Under the pieces are notes generated by a model. The model did not search any database. It saw nothing but the letters and a program-made list of their open reading frames with translations, and had not been told where the DNA came from. DNA of 64,000 bases. It comes from Puerhibacterium puerhi. GTDB taxonomy: Bacteria; Actinomycetota; Actinomycetes; Actinomycetales; Cellulomonadaceae. The DNA is taken from contig NZ_WUWN01000006.1 in the NCBI RefSeq assembly GCF_009846865.1, positions 62,001-126,000 on the forward strand. Direction: 5' to 3'. A program made the position numbers and the translations under genes. Shown here in pieces: positions 51,272 through 60,107 of this stretch. Each line of letters begins with the position of its first letter. Within the stretch, counting starts at the first letter, position 1.

Positions 51272-52768
51272 CTACCTCGCGCGGGAGGTCGCCGGCGCCT
51301 CGGCCCCGGCACGCTCGGCCCCGGCACGCTCGGCCCCGGCATGCTCGGCCCCGGCATGCTCGGCCCCGGCACGCTCGCCGTCGGCCGCGGCGTCCGACGG
51401 CGCCCCACCCGTGTCCTCGCGTGCCGGCTCGGCCTCGGTCACGTCGGTCGTCTCGGCCTCGTGCGGCTCCGGCTCCCGCTTGGGCGGGCGCACCGTGGGC
51501 ACCTCGCCGACGATCGGGATGGGCCGGCGGTGGAACGGGAATCCGTACCGGGTCACCAGCCCGGCCAGCGTCGTGACCTTGTTGCGGGGGCCCACCAGCG
51601 ACATGATGTGGACGAACAGCCACACGAGCCAGGCCAGGCCGGCAGTGAGCTTGATCCGGGCGCTGGTGCCCGGGATCGCGATCTCGGCGATGGCCGCGCG
51701 GCGGCCGATCACCGCCATCGTGCCCTTGTCGAAGTAGCGCAGCGGCTCGGTGGGACGCCCCTCGAGCAGCGCGCGGATGTTCTTGGCCGCCTGCTTGCCG
51801 CCCTGGATGGCGGGCTGGGCGAGCTGCGGCAGGTCGTCCGGGGTGGCGGCGATGTCGCCGATGGCGAAGACGCCCGGCCGGCCCTCGACCTGCAGGTCCT
51901 GCCCCACGACGACGCGGCCGTTCTTGGCGCGCGGCAGGTCCCAGTCGTCCACCTCGGCGTGCGGGCCGACGCCGGCCGACCACACCACCAGGTCGGCCGG
52001 GATCCGGGTGCCGTCGGTGAGGAGCACGCCGTCCGGCCGCACCTCCGCGACGCCGGCGCCCAGGTGCAGCGACACGCCGCGGCGCTCCAGCTCCTTGGCG
52101 GCGTACTCGCGCAGCCGCGGGTGGAACGCCTTGAGCAGCTCCTTGCCGCGCTGGACGATCTTCACCTCGAACGCGTCGCCGTGGATCTCCGGGAAGGCGG
52201 GGGCCAGGCCGGCCGTGCGCAGCTCGGCCAGGGCGCCGGCGACCTCCACGCCGGTGGCGCCGCCGCCCACGACGACGACGCGCAGGCCGTCGTCGGTGGT
52301 CGCGCTGAACGCCGAGTTCTCCAGCCGGATGAACAGCTGGTCGCGGATCCGCAGCGCCTGCGAGCGCGAGTACATCGGCAGCGCGTGCTCCTTGGCGCCC
52401 GGGGTGCCGAAGAAGTTCGCGGTGACGCCGTTGGCGATGACCAGGTAGTCGAAGTCGACCCACTCGTCGTTCAGCAGACGGATGCGCCGGGCCGCGTGGT
52501 CGATGCCGACCAGGTGCTCGTGGACCACCCGCACGTTGCGCTGCTTCAGGTGCAGCCCGCGCAGCCAGTACGTGACGTCACCGGCGTTGAGGCCGCCGGT
52601 GGCCACCTGGTACAGCAGGGGCTGGAAGGTGTTGTAGACGCGGCGCTCGACGAGCGTGATGCGGACGGGCGCGTCCGCCAGGCCCTTGACGACGGCCAGG
52701 CCCGCAAAGCCGCCGCCCACGACGACGACGTGGGGTAGGTCGGCACCGGGTGCGTGCGTGACGGTCAC
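51272..52768 (-). CDS. ndh: Type II NADH dehydrogenase (NDH-2)
   Basis: This 498-aa flavoprotein is membrane-associated and passes electrons from NADH to quinone without pumping protons. FAD binding is at VVVVGGGFAGLAVVKGL near the N terminus, the NADH site at LRVVVVGGGATGVEVAGAL, and the second FAD contact at GVFAIGDIAATPDD. The C-terminal 60 residues are an acidic, Ala-rich tail that includes five AGAE(R/H) pentads and is longer than usual. The GTG start has a GAGAGGAG box. Confidence 0.86.
   Translation of the reverse strand: MTVTHAPGADLPHVVVVGGGFAGLAVVKGLADAPVRITLVERRVYNTFQPLLYQVATGGLNAGDVTYWLRGLHLKQRNVRVVHEHLVGIDHAARRIRLLNDEWVDFDYLVIANGVTANFFGTPGAKEHALPMYSRSQALRIRDQLFIRLENSAFSATTDDGLRVVVVGGGATGVEVAGALAELRTAGLAPAFPEIHGDAFEVKIVQRGKELLKAFHPRLREYAAKELERRGVSLHLGAGVAEVRPDGVLLTDGTRIPADLVVWSAGVGPHAEVDDWDLPRAKNGRVVVGQDLQVEGRPGVFAIGDIAATPDDLPQLAQPAIQGGKQAAKNIRALLEGRPTEPLRYFDKGTMAVIGRRAAIAEIAIPGTSARIKLTAGLAWLVWLFVHIMSLVGPRNKVTTLAGLVTRYGFPFHRRPIPIVGEVPTVRPPKREPEPHEAETTDVTEAEPAREDTGGAPSDAAADGERAGAEHAGAEHAGAERAGAERAGAEAPATSRAR
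51301..51375 (-). repeat. 15-bp tandem repeat in the NDH-2 tail
   Basis: Five copies of CGGCCCCGGCACGCT (with A/T variation) encode AGAER/AGAEH pentads at the C terminus of the NDH-2. Confidence 0.8.
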
Positions 52769-52991
52769 GCAGGGGTCTCCTCTCGCTCGCTGCCCGGCGG
52801 CGCACCGCCGTCACAGCGGCGGCGTCGCCGGCGACCTGTCTACGGTAGCCCAGCCACCGGCGCTGTACCGCAGCCACCGGGTGCGACGACCATCACCCCG
52901 CGCGGCCGGCCTCGCACGGCGGGTCGGCTCGACCCCGCCGCCGCGCAGGGTGCGGCCGACGCGTCGGCCCTGGCAGGAGGAGAGGACCAGC
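52769..52991. promoter_or_regulatory. Divergent promoter region, NDH-2 / SolA-like
   Basis: A direct repeat of CAGCCACCGG occurs near 52850 and 52871, about two helical turns apart. On the minus strand, TACCGT (complement of about 52844-52849) could be the NDH-2 -10. Confidence 0.4.
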
Positions 52992-54143
52992 ATGGAGACC
53001 ATCACCGCGGACGTCGTCGTCGTGGGGCTCGGCGCGTTCGGCAGCGCAGCCCTGTGGCGGCTCGCGGAGCGGGGCGTCGACGTCGTCGGCATCGACCGGT
53101 TCGACGTCGGGCACGACCTCGGGTCGTCGCACGGCCTGACCCGGCTGTTCCGGGTGGCCTGCAAGGAGCACCCGGGCCTGGCCCCGATCGCGCGCAGGTC
53201 GCTGGAGCTGTGGACGGCGCTGGGGGAGCGGTACGGGGAGACGTACGTCGAGCAGGGCGGCTGCCTCAACGTGGGCGCGCCGGGCTCGAGCGCCGTCGCC
53301 GGCACCGTCGCGGCCGCGGAGGGCGCCGGCGTGCCGCTCACGCACCTGGACCACGACCGGTTCGTCGCCGCCTACCCGCAGTACGCGGCGTCGGACCCGA
53401 CGGCGGTCGCGGCGCTCGACCCGGAGGGCGGCATCTGCTTCCCCGAGCGGAACGTGCGGGCCCACGGCCGCGCCGCGGCGGAGGCCGGCGCGCGGATCTA
53501 CCCGGGGACCCGCGTGACGGAGGTCGAGCTGGTCGACGGCGGCGTCCGCGTCGTGACGCCGACCGTGACCTTCGAGGCGGCGCAGGCCGTGGTGGCCGCC
53601 GGGGCGTGGAACGGCAAGCTGCTGCCCGACCTGCCGCTGACGCCGCGGCGCACCCCGCTGTACTGGTTCGCGCCCAAGGCGGACGCGACCGAGTCGTTCG
53701 ACATCGCCGACTTCCCGTCCTTCGTGTACGAGCTGCCGGACGGCAGCGGGCTGTGGGGCCACGGCAGCGGCGACGGCTTCCACATCAAGATCGGGCTGTG
53801 GGAGGGGGCGGGCATGTTCCACGACACCGACCCCGACGAGCTCGACCGCTACATCCATCCGCACCGCGACATCGACATGCTGGCCGAGGCGGTGGCGGCC
53901 GCGTTCCCGCAGATCGACCCCGTGCCGGTCAAGGTGATCCCCTGCATGATCACCAACTCGCCCGACGAGCAGTTCCTCGTGGGGCGCCCCGGCGGCGACC
54001 CGCGGCTCGTGGTCGCCGGCGGCGACAGCGGCCACGGGTTCAAGCACGCCGCGGGCATCGGGGAGCTGCTCGCGCAGATCACCGTGGGCGAGACGCCGTA
54101 CACGGCCGTCGACTTCATGGACCCGGACCGCTTCCGGGCCTGA
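52992..54143 (+). CDS. SolA/monomeric sarcosine oxidase-like flavoenzyme
   Basis: This 383-aa member of the FAD-dependent DAO family has the dinucleotide motif ADVVVVGLGAFGSAALWRL at the N terminus. The segment IPCMITNSPDEQFLVG contains the Cys that binds FAD covalently in monomeric sarcosine oxidase and N-methyltryptophan oxidase, and GDSGHGFKHAAGIGELLAQI closes the protein. It would demethylate an N-methyl amino acid, giving formaldehyde and hydrogen peroxide. GGAGGAGAGGA precedes the ATG. The exact substrate is unknown. Confidence 0.86.
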   Translation: METITADVVVVGLGAFGSAALWRLAERGVDVVGIDRFDVGHDLGSSHGLTRLFRVACKEHPGLAPIARRSLELWTALGERYGETYVEQGGCLNVGAPGSSAVAGTVAAAEGAGVPLTHLDHDRFVAAYPQYAASDPTAVAALDPEGGICFPERNVRAHGRAAAEAGARIYPGTRVTEVELVDGGVRVVTPTVTFEAAQAVVAAGAWNGKLLPDLPLTPRRTPLYWFAPKADATESFDIADFPSFVYELPDGSGLWGHGSGDGFHIKIGLWEGAGMFHDTDPDELDRYIHPHRDIDMLAEAVAAAFPQIDPVPVKVIPCMITNSPDEQFLVGRPGGDPRLVVAGGDSGHGFKHAAGIGELLAQITVGETPYTAVDFMDPDRFRA

Positions 54144-54173
54144 CCCGGGGTCCGTGAAGGCGCCGCCCGGGGC

Positions 54174-56378
54174 TCAGGGCGTCTGCGGCTCCGCCGTGAC
54201 CAGCAGCGTGGTCGAGTCGTCGTCGGACTCGATGCCGGACATCCGCTGCTCGATCACCTCGAGGTCGAGCACCACCTGGGCCGTGGCGCGCAGCTCCTCG
54301 AGCCGCCGGGAGATGCGCGTGCCGCGCCGCTCGACCAGCCCGTCGGTGTACAGCAGCAGCGACTGGCCGTCGCCGATCGTCAGCTCGCCGTGCTGCAGCG
54401 GCCCGCGCAGGTACCCCAGCGGCGGGTTGCGGACGACCTCCACCCACCGGGCCTCGCCGTCGTCCACCAGCAGCGGCGGCAGGTGGCCGGCGCTGACGTA
54501 GTCGAACGTGCCGGTGCGCGGGTCGAGGACGCCGGCCAGCAGGGTGGCCATGTCGTCCGGCAGCAGCTGTTTGGCCAGCCGGTCGAGTGCCTCGACGGCG
54601 GGCGCGGCGGCGCCGTGGGCGACCATGAGGGAGCGCAGCCCGTTGCGCAGCTGGTTCATGGACGACGCGGCGGCCATGCCGTGCCCGGCCACGTCACCGA
54701 TGGCCAGGGCGATGCGCCCGTCCGGCAGGGGGAACGCGTCGTACCAGTCGCCGCCCACCCGGCCGCCGTCGGCGGGCCGGTAGCGGGCCTGGAGGTGCCA
54801 CCCGGCCGGGCGGGGCAGCTCGTCCGGCAGCGAGGAGCGCTGCAGCGCCAGTGCCGCCCCGATCTCGGGCCGCGTGCGGCGGTAGAGCGCCTCCACGGCC
54901 AGGCGGCGCACGGCGACCGCCGACTGGACGTCGTCGTCGGTCCAGGGCCGGCTGCTGCCGCGCACCAGCTCGCGCCACTGCGCGAACGACCGCCGCGGCC
55001 CGATGCGCACCGTGCCGTCGTCCGCGCGGGTCACGGTCTTCGAGCGCGGGTCCCCGCCCCAGGTGACCTCGCGGGTCACCTCGCGGCGGAACAGCGCCAG
55101 GGCGTCGCCGTCGGGCAGCGGCACGACCAGGGCGCCGGCGACCTCGCCGAGCCCCTCGGCGAGCGCGGGGTGCTGGGTGGCCAGCGCGTCGGAGATGAAG
55201 ACGTCGGTCCCCGCGGCCCGGGCGGCGGCGAAGACCCGGTCCACCGCGGCAGGCACCGTGCCCACGCTGGTCACGGCGCCGCCGGTGCGCAGCGCGGCGC
55301 CGTCGACGTCGAGCAGCCGCAGCAGCTCTGGCCGCGCGATCGTCGCGCCCACCGGCTCGTCGTCGGCGGGCGTGGCCAGGGTGGTGAGCTCCGCCGAGAT
55401 CGCCTGCGCCCGCTGCGCCCGGTCGGCCGCCGCGCGGACCACCATCTGCAGGGACAGGCCCGAGGCGAGGGTCTCGGCGGCGGCGCGGACCTCCAGCGAC
55501 GGGGTGTGCGCGCCGGAGTAGTGGTGGCAGGCCACCATGCCCCACAGGCGGCCCTCGTCGAGCAGCGAGATCGACATCGAGGCACCCACGCCCATGTTCG
55601 CCAGGTACTGCAGGTGCACCGGGGAGACCGACCGCAGGCCGGCGAACGTGAGGTCGGCCGGCTGCCCGGTGCGCGGGTGCAGCACGGGCACCAGCCGCGC
55701 CGGGCGCGCCCGCACGTCGGAGATGAGGCGCAGCCAGCTCTTCTCGTACAGCGCGCGCGCCTGCGGCGGGATGTCCGAGGCCGGGTAGTGCAGTCCGAGC
55801 AGCGGCTCCAGGTCGTCGCGCCGCGCCTCGGCGACGACCTCGCCGTTGTGCTCGGGGTCGAAGCGGTAAACCATCACGCGGTCGAACCCGGTGAGCTGGC
55901 GCACCCCGCGCGCGGCCAGGTCGTACAGCGCCTGCAGCGACCCGACCGACGACGCCTGCCGCAGCAGGGCGTAGGCGGTGCGGAACGCCTCGCCGGCGTC
56001 GGGGGCGTCGGGGGCCAGCGGCTCGAGCTCGACGATCACGGTCCCGGCGGCGGTCCGGTGCGCGGTGGCGACCCACGGCCGGTCCTGGATCGTCACGCGG
56101 TGGAGGTTGTCGGCGAGCGGCCCCGTCGCGGCGGCCTCGGCCAGGTGCAGGCGCTCGACGGCCCCGGCGCCCAGCAGCTCCTCGGCGGGGCGGCCGAGAG
56201 CGGCCTCGACGTCGGCCCCGAGCAGGTCGGTCACGCTGCTGGAGGCCTGGACCACGGCGCCGTCGTCGAGCACGAGCAGCACGCCGCGCGCCTGGATCGC
56301 GCCGGGGACGTGGATCGGCTCGGCGGCGCAGGCTTCCAGGTCGACGTCGTCGTCCGTCACGACCTGCGGGATGTCCAC
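54174..56378 (-). CDS. Bacteriophytochrome with SpoIIE phosphatase output domain
   Basis: This 734-aa photoreceptor has four parts. The N-terminal PAS-like domain contains DLEACAAEPIHVPGAIQARG, with the Cys that attaches biliverdin in bacteriophytochromes. The GAF domain follows with DRVMVYRFDPEHNGEVVAEA and the chromophore motif HYPASDIPPQARALY. The PHY domain has the tongue motifs TWGGDPR and GPRRSFAQWRE. The C terminus is a SpoIIE/PP2C phosphatase (RVGGDWYDAF, AIGDVAGHGMAAA, YVSAGHLPP, LYTDGLVE). Red/far-red light should therefore set phosphatase activity toward a STAS protein. The GTG start has GGGAG. The partner STAS and kinase could be those at 756-1506. Confidence 0.88.
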   Translation of the reverse strand: MDIPQVVTDDDVDLEACAAEPIHVPGAIQARGVLLVLDDGAVVQASSSVTDLLGADVEAALGRPAEELLGAGAVERLHLAEAAATGPLADNLHRVTIQDRPWVATAHRTAAGTVIVELEPLAPDAPDAGEAFRTAYALLRQASSVGSLQALYDLAARGVRQLTGFDRVMVYRFDPEHNGEVVAEARRDDLEPLLGLHYPASDIPPQARALYEKSWLRLISDVRARPARLVPVLHPRTGQPADLTFAGLRSVSPVHLQYLANMGVGASMSISLLDEGRLWGMVACHHYSGAHTPSLEVRAAAETLASGLSLQMVVRAAADRAQRAQAISAELTTLATPADDEPVGATIARPELLRLLDVDGAALRTGGAVTSVGTVPAAVDRVFAAARAAGTDVFISDALATQHPALAEGLGEVAGALVVPLPDGDALALFRREVTREVTWGGDPRSKTVTRADDGTVRIGPRRSFAQWRELVRGSSRPWTDDDVQSAVAVRRLAVEALYRRTRPEIGAALALQRSSLPDELPRPAGWHLQARYRPADGGRVGGDWYDAFPLPDGRIALAIGDVAGHGMAAASSMNQLRNGLRSLMVAHGAAAPAVEALDRLAKQLLPDDMATLLAGVLDPRTGTFDYVSAGHLPPLLVDDGEARWVEVVRNPPLGYLRGPLQHGELTIGDGQSLLLYTDGLVERRGTRISRRLEELRATAQVVLDLEVIEQRMSGIESDDDSTTLLVTAEPQTP

Positions 56379-56521
56379 ACGCGCTCCCGGGCTGGAGGAG
56401 GCCGGGCATCGTGCCGGACCGCGGCGACCGTACCACGGCGTGTCGGCGCGGTCGCGAGGCGCGGTGGGCGCTCGCGGGCTCCCCGGGCACCCTTCGGACC
56501 ACCGTCGGGCCCGCCGGTCGG

Positions 56522-57160
56522 TCAGGACGTCGGGGCCAGGTTCCAGCCCTCGATCGTGCGCAGGCCGTGGCCGTGCCCGAGCAGGCAGATCGCCGCGGTG
56601 CCCAGCTCCAGACGGGCGGCCAGGCGCGGGTCCGCGCCGATCCACGCCGTGGCCAGCACGCGCAGCAGGTGGCCGTGCGCGACGACGAGCACGCTGCCGC
56701 CCGCGGCGAGGGTCGGCTCCACCCGCGCCACCACGGCGTCGGCGCGCGCCCGGACGTCCTCCAGCAGCTCGCCCGGGCTGCCTCCGGAGCGCTCCGGGTC
56801 GGGCGGCAGCACCCGCACCCCGTCGGCGAAGATCTCGAAGTCGTGCCCGAGCAGCCCCGACAGCTCCTTGGAGGTGCGACCCTCGACGGGGCCGTAGTCC
56901 CACTCGGCGAGGTCCGGGTCGACGACGGCGTCGGGGTGGCCGACGATCTCCGCCGTGCGCCGCGCCCGCCGGCGCGGCGACGTGTAGACGGCGGCGAAGT
57001 CGTAGGCGGCGAGCGCGCGCGCCGCCTGCCGGGCCTGCGCCTCGCCGGCGGCGGTGAGGGGGACGTCGGTCAGGCCGGTGTGCTGCCCGGAGGCGGACCA
57101 CTCGGTCTCGCCGTGGCGCAGCAGCACCAGCTGCGGGGCTGCGGCAGGGTCGATGGCCAT
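56522..57160 (-). CDS. Histidine phosphatase (phosphoglycerate-mutase-like)
   Basis: This 212-aa protein has the catalytic LVLLRHGETEWSASGQHTG near the N terminus, SPRRRARRTAEIV, the Glu-containing LAEWDYGPVEGRTSKEL and the second His in VLVVAHGHLLRVL. It belongs to the branch that dephosphorylates small phosphate esters in the cytosol. On the minus strand, GACGAT lies 6 nt before the ATG at 57160, a leaderless arrangement. Confidence 0.85.
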   Translation of the reverse strand: MAIDPAAAPQLVLLRHGETEWSASGQHTGLTDVPLTAAGEAQARQAARALAAYDFAAVYTSPRRRARRTAEIVGHPDAVVDPDLAEWDYGPVEGRTSKELSGLLGHDFEIFADGVRVLPPDPERSGGSPGELLEDVRARADAVVARVEPTLAAGGSVLVVAHGHLLRVLATAWIGADPRLAARLELGTAAICLLGHGHGLRTIEGWNLAPTS

Positions 57161-57479
57161 GGGCCGATCGTCGCGCAGGTCGGCGCAGCGCGCCTCGGCC
57201 GAACTGGGCGAGCGCGGGGTCCGGGGGGCCGGCCGCGTCGAGGGCCCGGCGTCAGGCCCCGGCGTGAGAGCGCGGCGCACGGATCGTGAGCCTGCGTCTC
57301 ACGGCCGCGGCTGCCGGGAACGGCGAGATCTCGCCCCTCTCGTGAGCGGTCTCACACCGCCGCGCGGGGCGCTGCGGTGGTGGCGACACTGGGTATCGCC
57401 CCAGAATGGACGCCTCGCCCGCAACGGCGCGGGCCGGACCGCGTGCACCGCAGCCCGTGCGCAGCTAGGAGGAGGACAC
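57161..57479. other. 319-bp intergenic region
   Basis: This is the divergent gap between the histidine phosphatase and a 47-aa gene. It contains the palindrome GGCGAGATCTCGCC (57323-57336) and several GTGAG/CTCAC half-sites between 57265 and 57355. CTGGGTATCGCCCCAGAATGG near 57390-57411 offers CAGAAT or a GGGTAT-type -10 for the small gene. I see no further ORF. Confidence 0.4.
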
Positions 57480-57623
57480 ATGGCCGAGGCCCACGAGAGC
57501 ACCTACCGCTCGATCGCCAACCCGCGACGCACCACGCTCGTCGGGCGCACCGCCGCCGAGGCGGCCGCGCCGATGCGTGACGAGAGCGTCCTGCGGGGCG
57601 AGGACGACGCCGTCGAGCGCTGA
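57480..57623 (+). CDS. Small hydrophilic protein, 47 aa
   Basis: An AGGAGGAGGA box precedes an ATG and 47 codons with high third-position GC. The product is polar and charged (MAEAHESTYRSIANPRRTTL, ending in RGEDDAVER), without hydrophobic or Cys-rich stretches. The function is unknown. The strong ribosome-binding site and the terminator downstream support expression. Confidence 0.6.
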   Translation: MAEAHESTYRSIANPRRTTLVGRTAAEAAAPMRDESVLRGEDDAVER

Positions 57624-57687
57624 CGGCGTGGTCCCGCGCTGCGCCGCCCGCCGACGGCGGGCCGCGGACGTCGCGCGACCGGACGGT

Positions 57688-57725
57688 CACGAGGCCGCCT
57701 CCCGACGCCGGGAGGCGGCCTCGTG
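57688..57725. terminator. Bidirectional hairpin terminator
   Basis: A perfect 16-bp stem (CACGAGGCCGCCTCCC at 57688-57703 with 57710-57725) has a 6-nt loop, between convergent genes. Confidence 0.75.
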
Positions 57726-57727
57726 CG

Positions 57728-58633
57728 TCAGAACCGGCGGTGGTCCGGGATCGGCAGCTTGGGCCCGCGGCGCGGGGCCACCGCCCGGCCCTGCAGCGTC
57801 AGCAGCCGGACGACCCGGTGGCGGTGCGGCGCGTACGGCGCCAGCAGCCGCAGCATCCCGGCGTCGTCGGTGCGCTCGCCGGCCAGCGCCCAGCCGACCG
57901 CCGCGGGCAGGTGGAAGTCGCCCACCGAGACCGCGTCGGCGTCGCCGAACGCCCGCTGCGCGACCTCGGCCGACGTCCACACCCCCACGCCCGGCACCTT
58001 CTCGAGCCGCTCGCGCGCCTCGGCGCCGGTCATCCCGCACGCCTCCTCCAGCCGGGGCGCCACCTGCGCGCACCGCGTCGCGGTCCGGGCCCGGCCCGGG
58101 TCCACGCCGGCGCGGTGCCAGTCCCACACGGGCACGCGGGCCCACGTGCGGGCGTCGGGCACCACCCGCATGCCGTCCGGGGCCGGGCCGGGGGCGGGCG
58201 AGCCGTGCCGGGTCACCAGCCAGCGCCAGGCGCGGTGCGCCGTGACGGTCTGCACGCGCTGCTCCAGCACCGCGGGCACCAGCGCCTCGAGCACCCGGCC
58301 GCTGCGGGCCATCCGCATCCCGGCGGCCCGCCGGTGGGCGTCGACGAGCTGCTCCGGCGGCGCGAAGCCCGAGGCGTCGTCGTCCTCGCCGAGCAGCGCC
58401 GGCACGGCGTCGGCGGCCTCGCGGGCGCCGTCGCCCCACAGCTGCACCAGCACCTCGTGCGGCCCGGCCGGCACGAACCGCTGCGTCACCGGCCCGGTGC
58501 GCAGCAGCGAGGTGCGCCACAGGGAGCCGTCCGCGGCCCGGTGGAAGGTGGGGTCCGCCGGCCCGTGCCCGAGCGGGGCGAGGGTGAGGGCGACGTCCAG
58601 CCGGCGCGGCGAGACGTGGCGGACGGTGAGCAC
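57728..58633 (-). CDS. DNA-3-methyladenine glycosylase-like HhH-GPD protein
   Basis: This 301-aa protein is of the AlkA/HhH-GPD type. The C-terminal half has the helix-hairpin-helix LEKVPGVGVWTSAEVAQRAF and, after it, the catalytic-Asp region AVSVGDFHLP. EALVPAVLEQRVQTVTAHRAW marks the start of the domain. It should excise alkylated bases, although the N-terminal 100 residues are divergent and no Cys-rich iron-sulfur loop is present. The start is GTG. Confidence 0.82.
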   Translation of the reverse strand: MLTVRHVSPRRLDVALTLAPLGHGPADPTFHRAADGSLWRTSLLRTGPVTQRFVPAGPHEVLVQLWGDGAREAADAVPALLGEDDDASGFAPPEQLVDAHRRAAGMRMARSGRVLEALVPAVLEQRVQTVTAHRAWRWLVTRHGSPAPGPAPDGMRVVPDARTWARVPVWDWHRAGVDPGRARTATRCAQVAPRLEEACGMTGAEARERLEKVPGVGVWTSAEVAQRAFGDADAVSVGDFHLPAAVGWALAGERTDDAGMLRLLAPYAPHRHRVVRLLTLQGRAVAPRRGPKLPIPDHRRF

Positions 58634-58728
58634 GGGTCCAGTCGATCACGGATCGGGACGCCGCTGCGCATGCGGCCGGGCGCGGCGGGCCCGACGATGG
58701 CCGCGGCGAGGACGACCCGGGAGGCCGC

Positions 58729-59226
58729 ATGAGCGAGGGTGGGACGCGCCGCGGGGCGCCCGCGGGCCAGGGCGCCGACGTCGACCTCGACCGGCGCACG
58801 GTGCTGTCCGGAGTGCTGTTCGGCGCCGGGGTCGCGGCGTCGATGATCGACCTGTTCGTCTTCCACCTCGGCCTCCAGTGGCACCACTTCTACGACTTGT
58901 CGACCACCCGGGTGGCGCTGCTCGCCGACGGCGTCTTCCACGCCTTCGGCTGGTTCGTCACCGTCGCGGGGCTGTTCCTGCTGGCGGACGTGCGCCGGCG
59001 CGCGGCGGTGCGCTGGGCGCGGTGGGTCGGTGCCGTGGTCGCGGGCGTCGGGCTGTTCCAGCTCCTCGACGGGGTCGTCAGCCACAAGCTGCTGGGCATC
59101 CACCAGATCCGCTACGGCGTGGACCTGCTGCTCTACGACGTGGTGTGGATCGGGTCGGCCGCCGTGCTGCTGGTGGCCGGGCTGGTCGTGGTGCGCCGCA
59201 CCCGCCCGGCGCCGGCCGCGGGGTGA
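58729..59226 (+). CDS. DUF2243 membrane protein
   Basis: This 165-aa protein has four membrane helices with conserved His and Asp residues: FGAGVAASMIDLFVFHLGLQ and WHHFYDLSTT, plus HAFGWFVTVAGLFLLADV and LLDGVVSHKLLGIHQIRYGV. The His/Asp content is reminiscent of haem- or metal-binding membrane proteins. GGGAGG precedes the ATG. It overlaps the CtaG-like gene in a GTGA. The pair is widespread and may act in cytochrome oxidase assembly (inference). Confidence 0.82.
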   Translation: MSEGGTRRGAPAGQGADVDLDRRTVLSGVLFGAGVAASMIDLFVFHLGLQWHHFYDLSTTRVALLADGVFHAFGWFVTVAGLFLLADVRRRAAVRWARWVGAVVAGVGLFQLLDGVVSHKLLGIHQIRYGVDLLLYDVVWIGSAAVLLVAGLVVVRRTRPAPAAG

Positions 59227-60092
59227 CCGTGGCGGGGCACGGGCCGGGGCACGACCCGGGGGTCCCCGGCGGTCACGACGCCTCGGGCGGGTTCGCGCCG
59301 TCGGGCTGGGTGGCGCTCGACGTCGTGGTCGTGCTCCTGCTCGCGGGCGCGGGGGTCGCGTACGGGGTGGGCGCGGCGCGCGCCCGCGGCCGCGGTCCGT
59401 GGCCCTGGCCGCGGACCCTGAGCTGGTACGCCGGAGCGGCCTGCGTCGGCGCCGCGCTGGTCGGCCCGCTCGCGGCGGCCGCGCGCGGCGCGTTCACCGC
59501 GCACATGGCCGGGCACGTGCTGCTCGGCATGCTGGGGCCGCTGCTGCTCGTGCAGGCAGCGCCGGTGACCGTCGCGCTGCGGGCCCTGCCCGTCGCGGCG
59601 GCCCGGCGGCTGACGCGGGCGCTGCGCGCCCGGCCGGTGCGGGTGCTCACCCATCCCGTGACGGCGGCGGTGCTGGACGGCGGGGGCCTGTGGCTGCTGT
59701 ACACGACGGCGCTGTACCCCCGGATGCACGCCTCGGCGCTCGTGCACGCGGCCGTGCACGCCCACGTGCTGCTCGCGGGCTACCTGTTCACCGCCGCGCT
59801 CGTGGGGGTCGACCCCGACCCGCACCGCGCGTCCGTGCGGGTGCGGGCAGCGGTGCTGGTGGCGTTCGTGGCCGCCCACTCCGTCCTGGCGAAGTGGGCC
59901 TACGCGCACCCGCCCGCCGGCGTGCCGGGCGGCGACGCGCGGCAGGGCGCGCAGCTCATGTACTACGCCGGCGACGTAGTCGACGTCGCCCTGATGGTCC
60001 TGCTGCTCGCCGGCTGGTACGCGGCGGCCCGCCCGCGGACGCCCGCCGTCGTGGCGGGCGCCGCCGGCGCGGCACGGCGCGAGGCGGCCTGA
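59223..60092 (+). CDS. CtaG-like cytochrome c oxidase assembly factor
   Basis: This 289-aa protein has about seven membrane helices of the caa3-type CtaG family: FTAHMAGHVLLGMLGPLLLV, ALVHAAVHAHVLLAGYLFTA and AHSVLAKWAYAHPP, with conserved His residues that could handle copper. The GTG overlaps the stop of the DUF2243 gene. It should help insert copper into cytochrome oxidase or a related membrane enzyme. Confidence 0.85.
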   Translation: MTVAGHGPGHDPGVPGGHDASGGFAPSGWVALDVVVVLLLAGAGVAYGVGAARARGRGPWPWPRTLSWYAGAACVGAALVGPLAAAARGAFTAHMAGHVLLGMLGPLLLVQAAPVTVALRALPVAAARRLTRALRARPVRVLTHPVTAAVLDGGGLWLLYTTALYPRMHASALVHAAVHAHVLLAGYLFTAALVGVDPDPHRASVRVRAAVLVAFVAAHSVLAKWAYAHPPAGVPGGDARQGAQLMYYAGDVVDVALMVLLLAGWYAAARPRTPAVVAGAAGAARREAA

Positions 60093-60107
60093 GGGCGCCC
60101 GGCCGGC

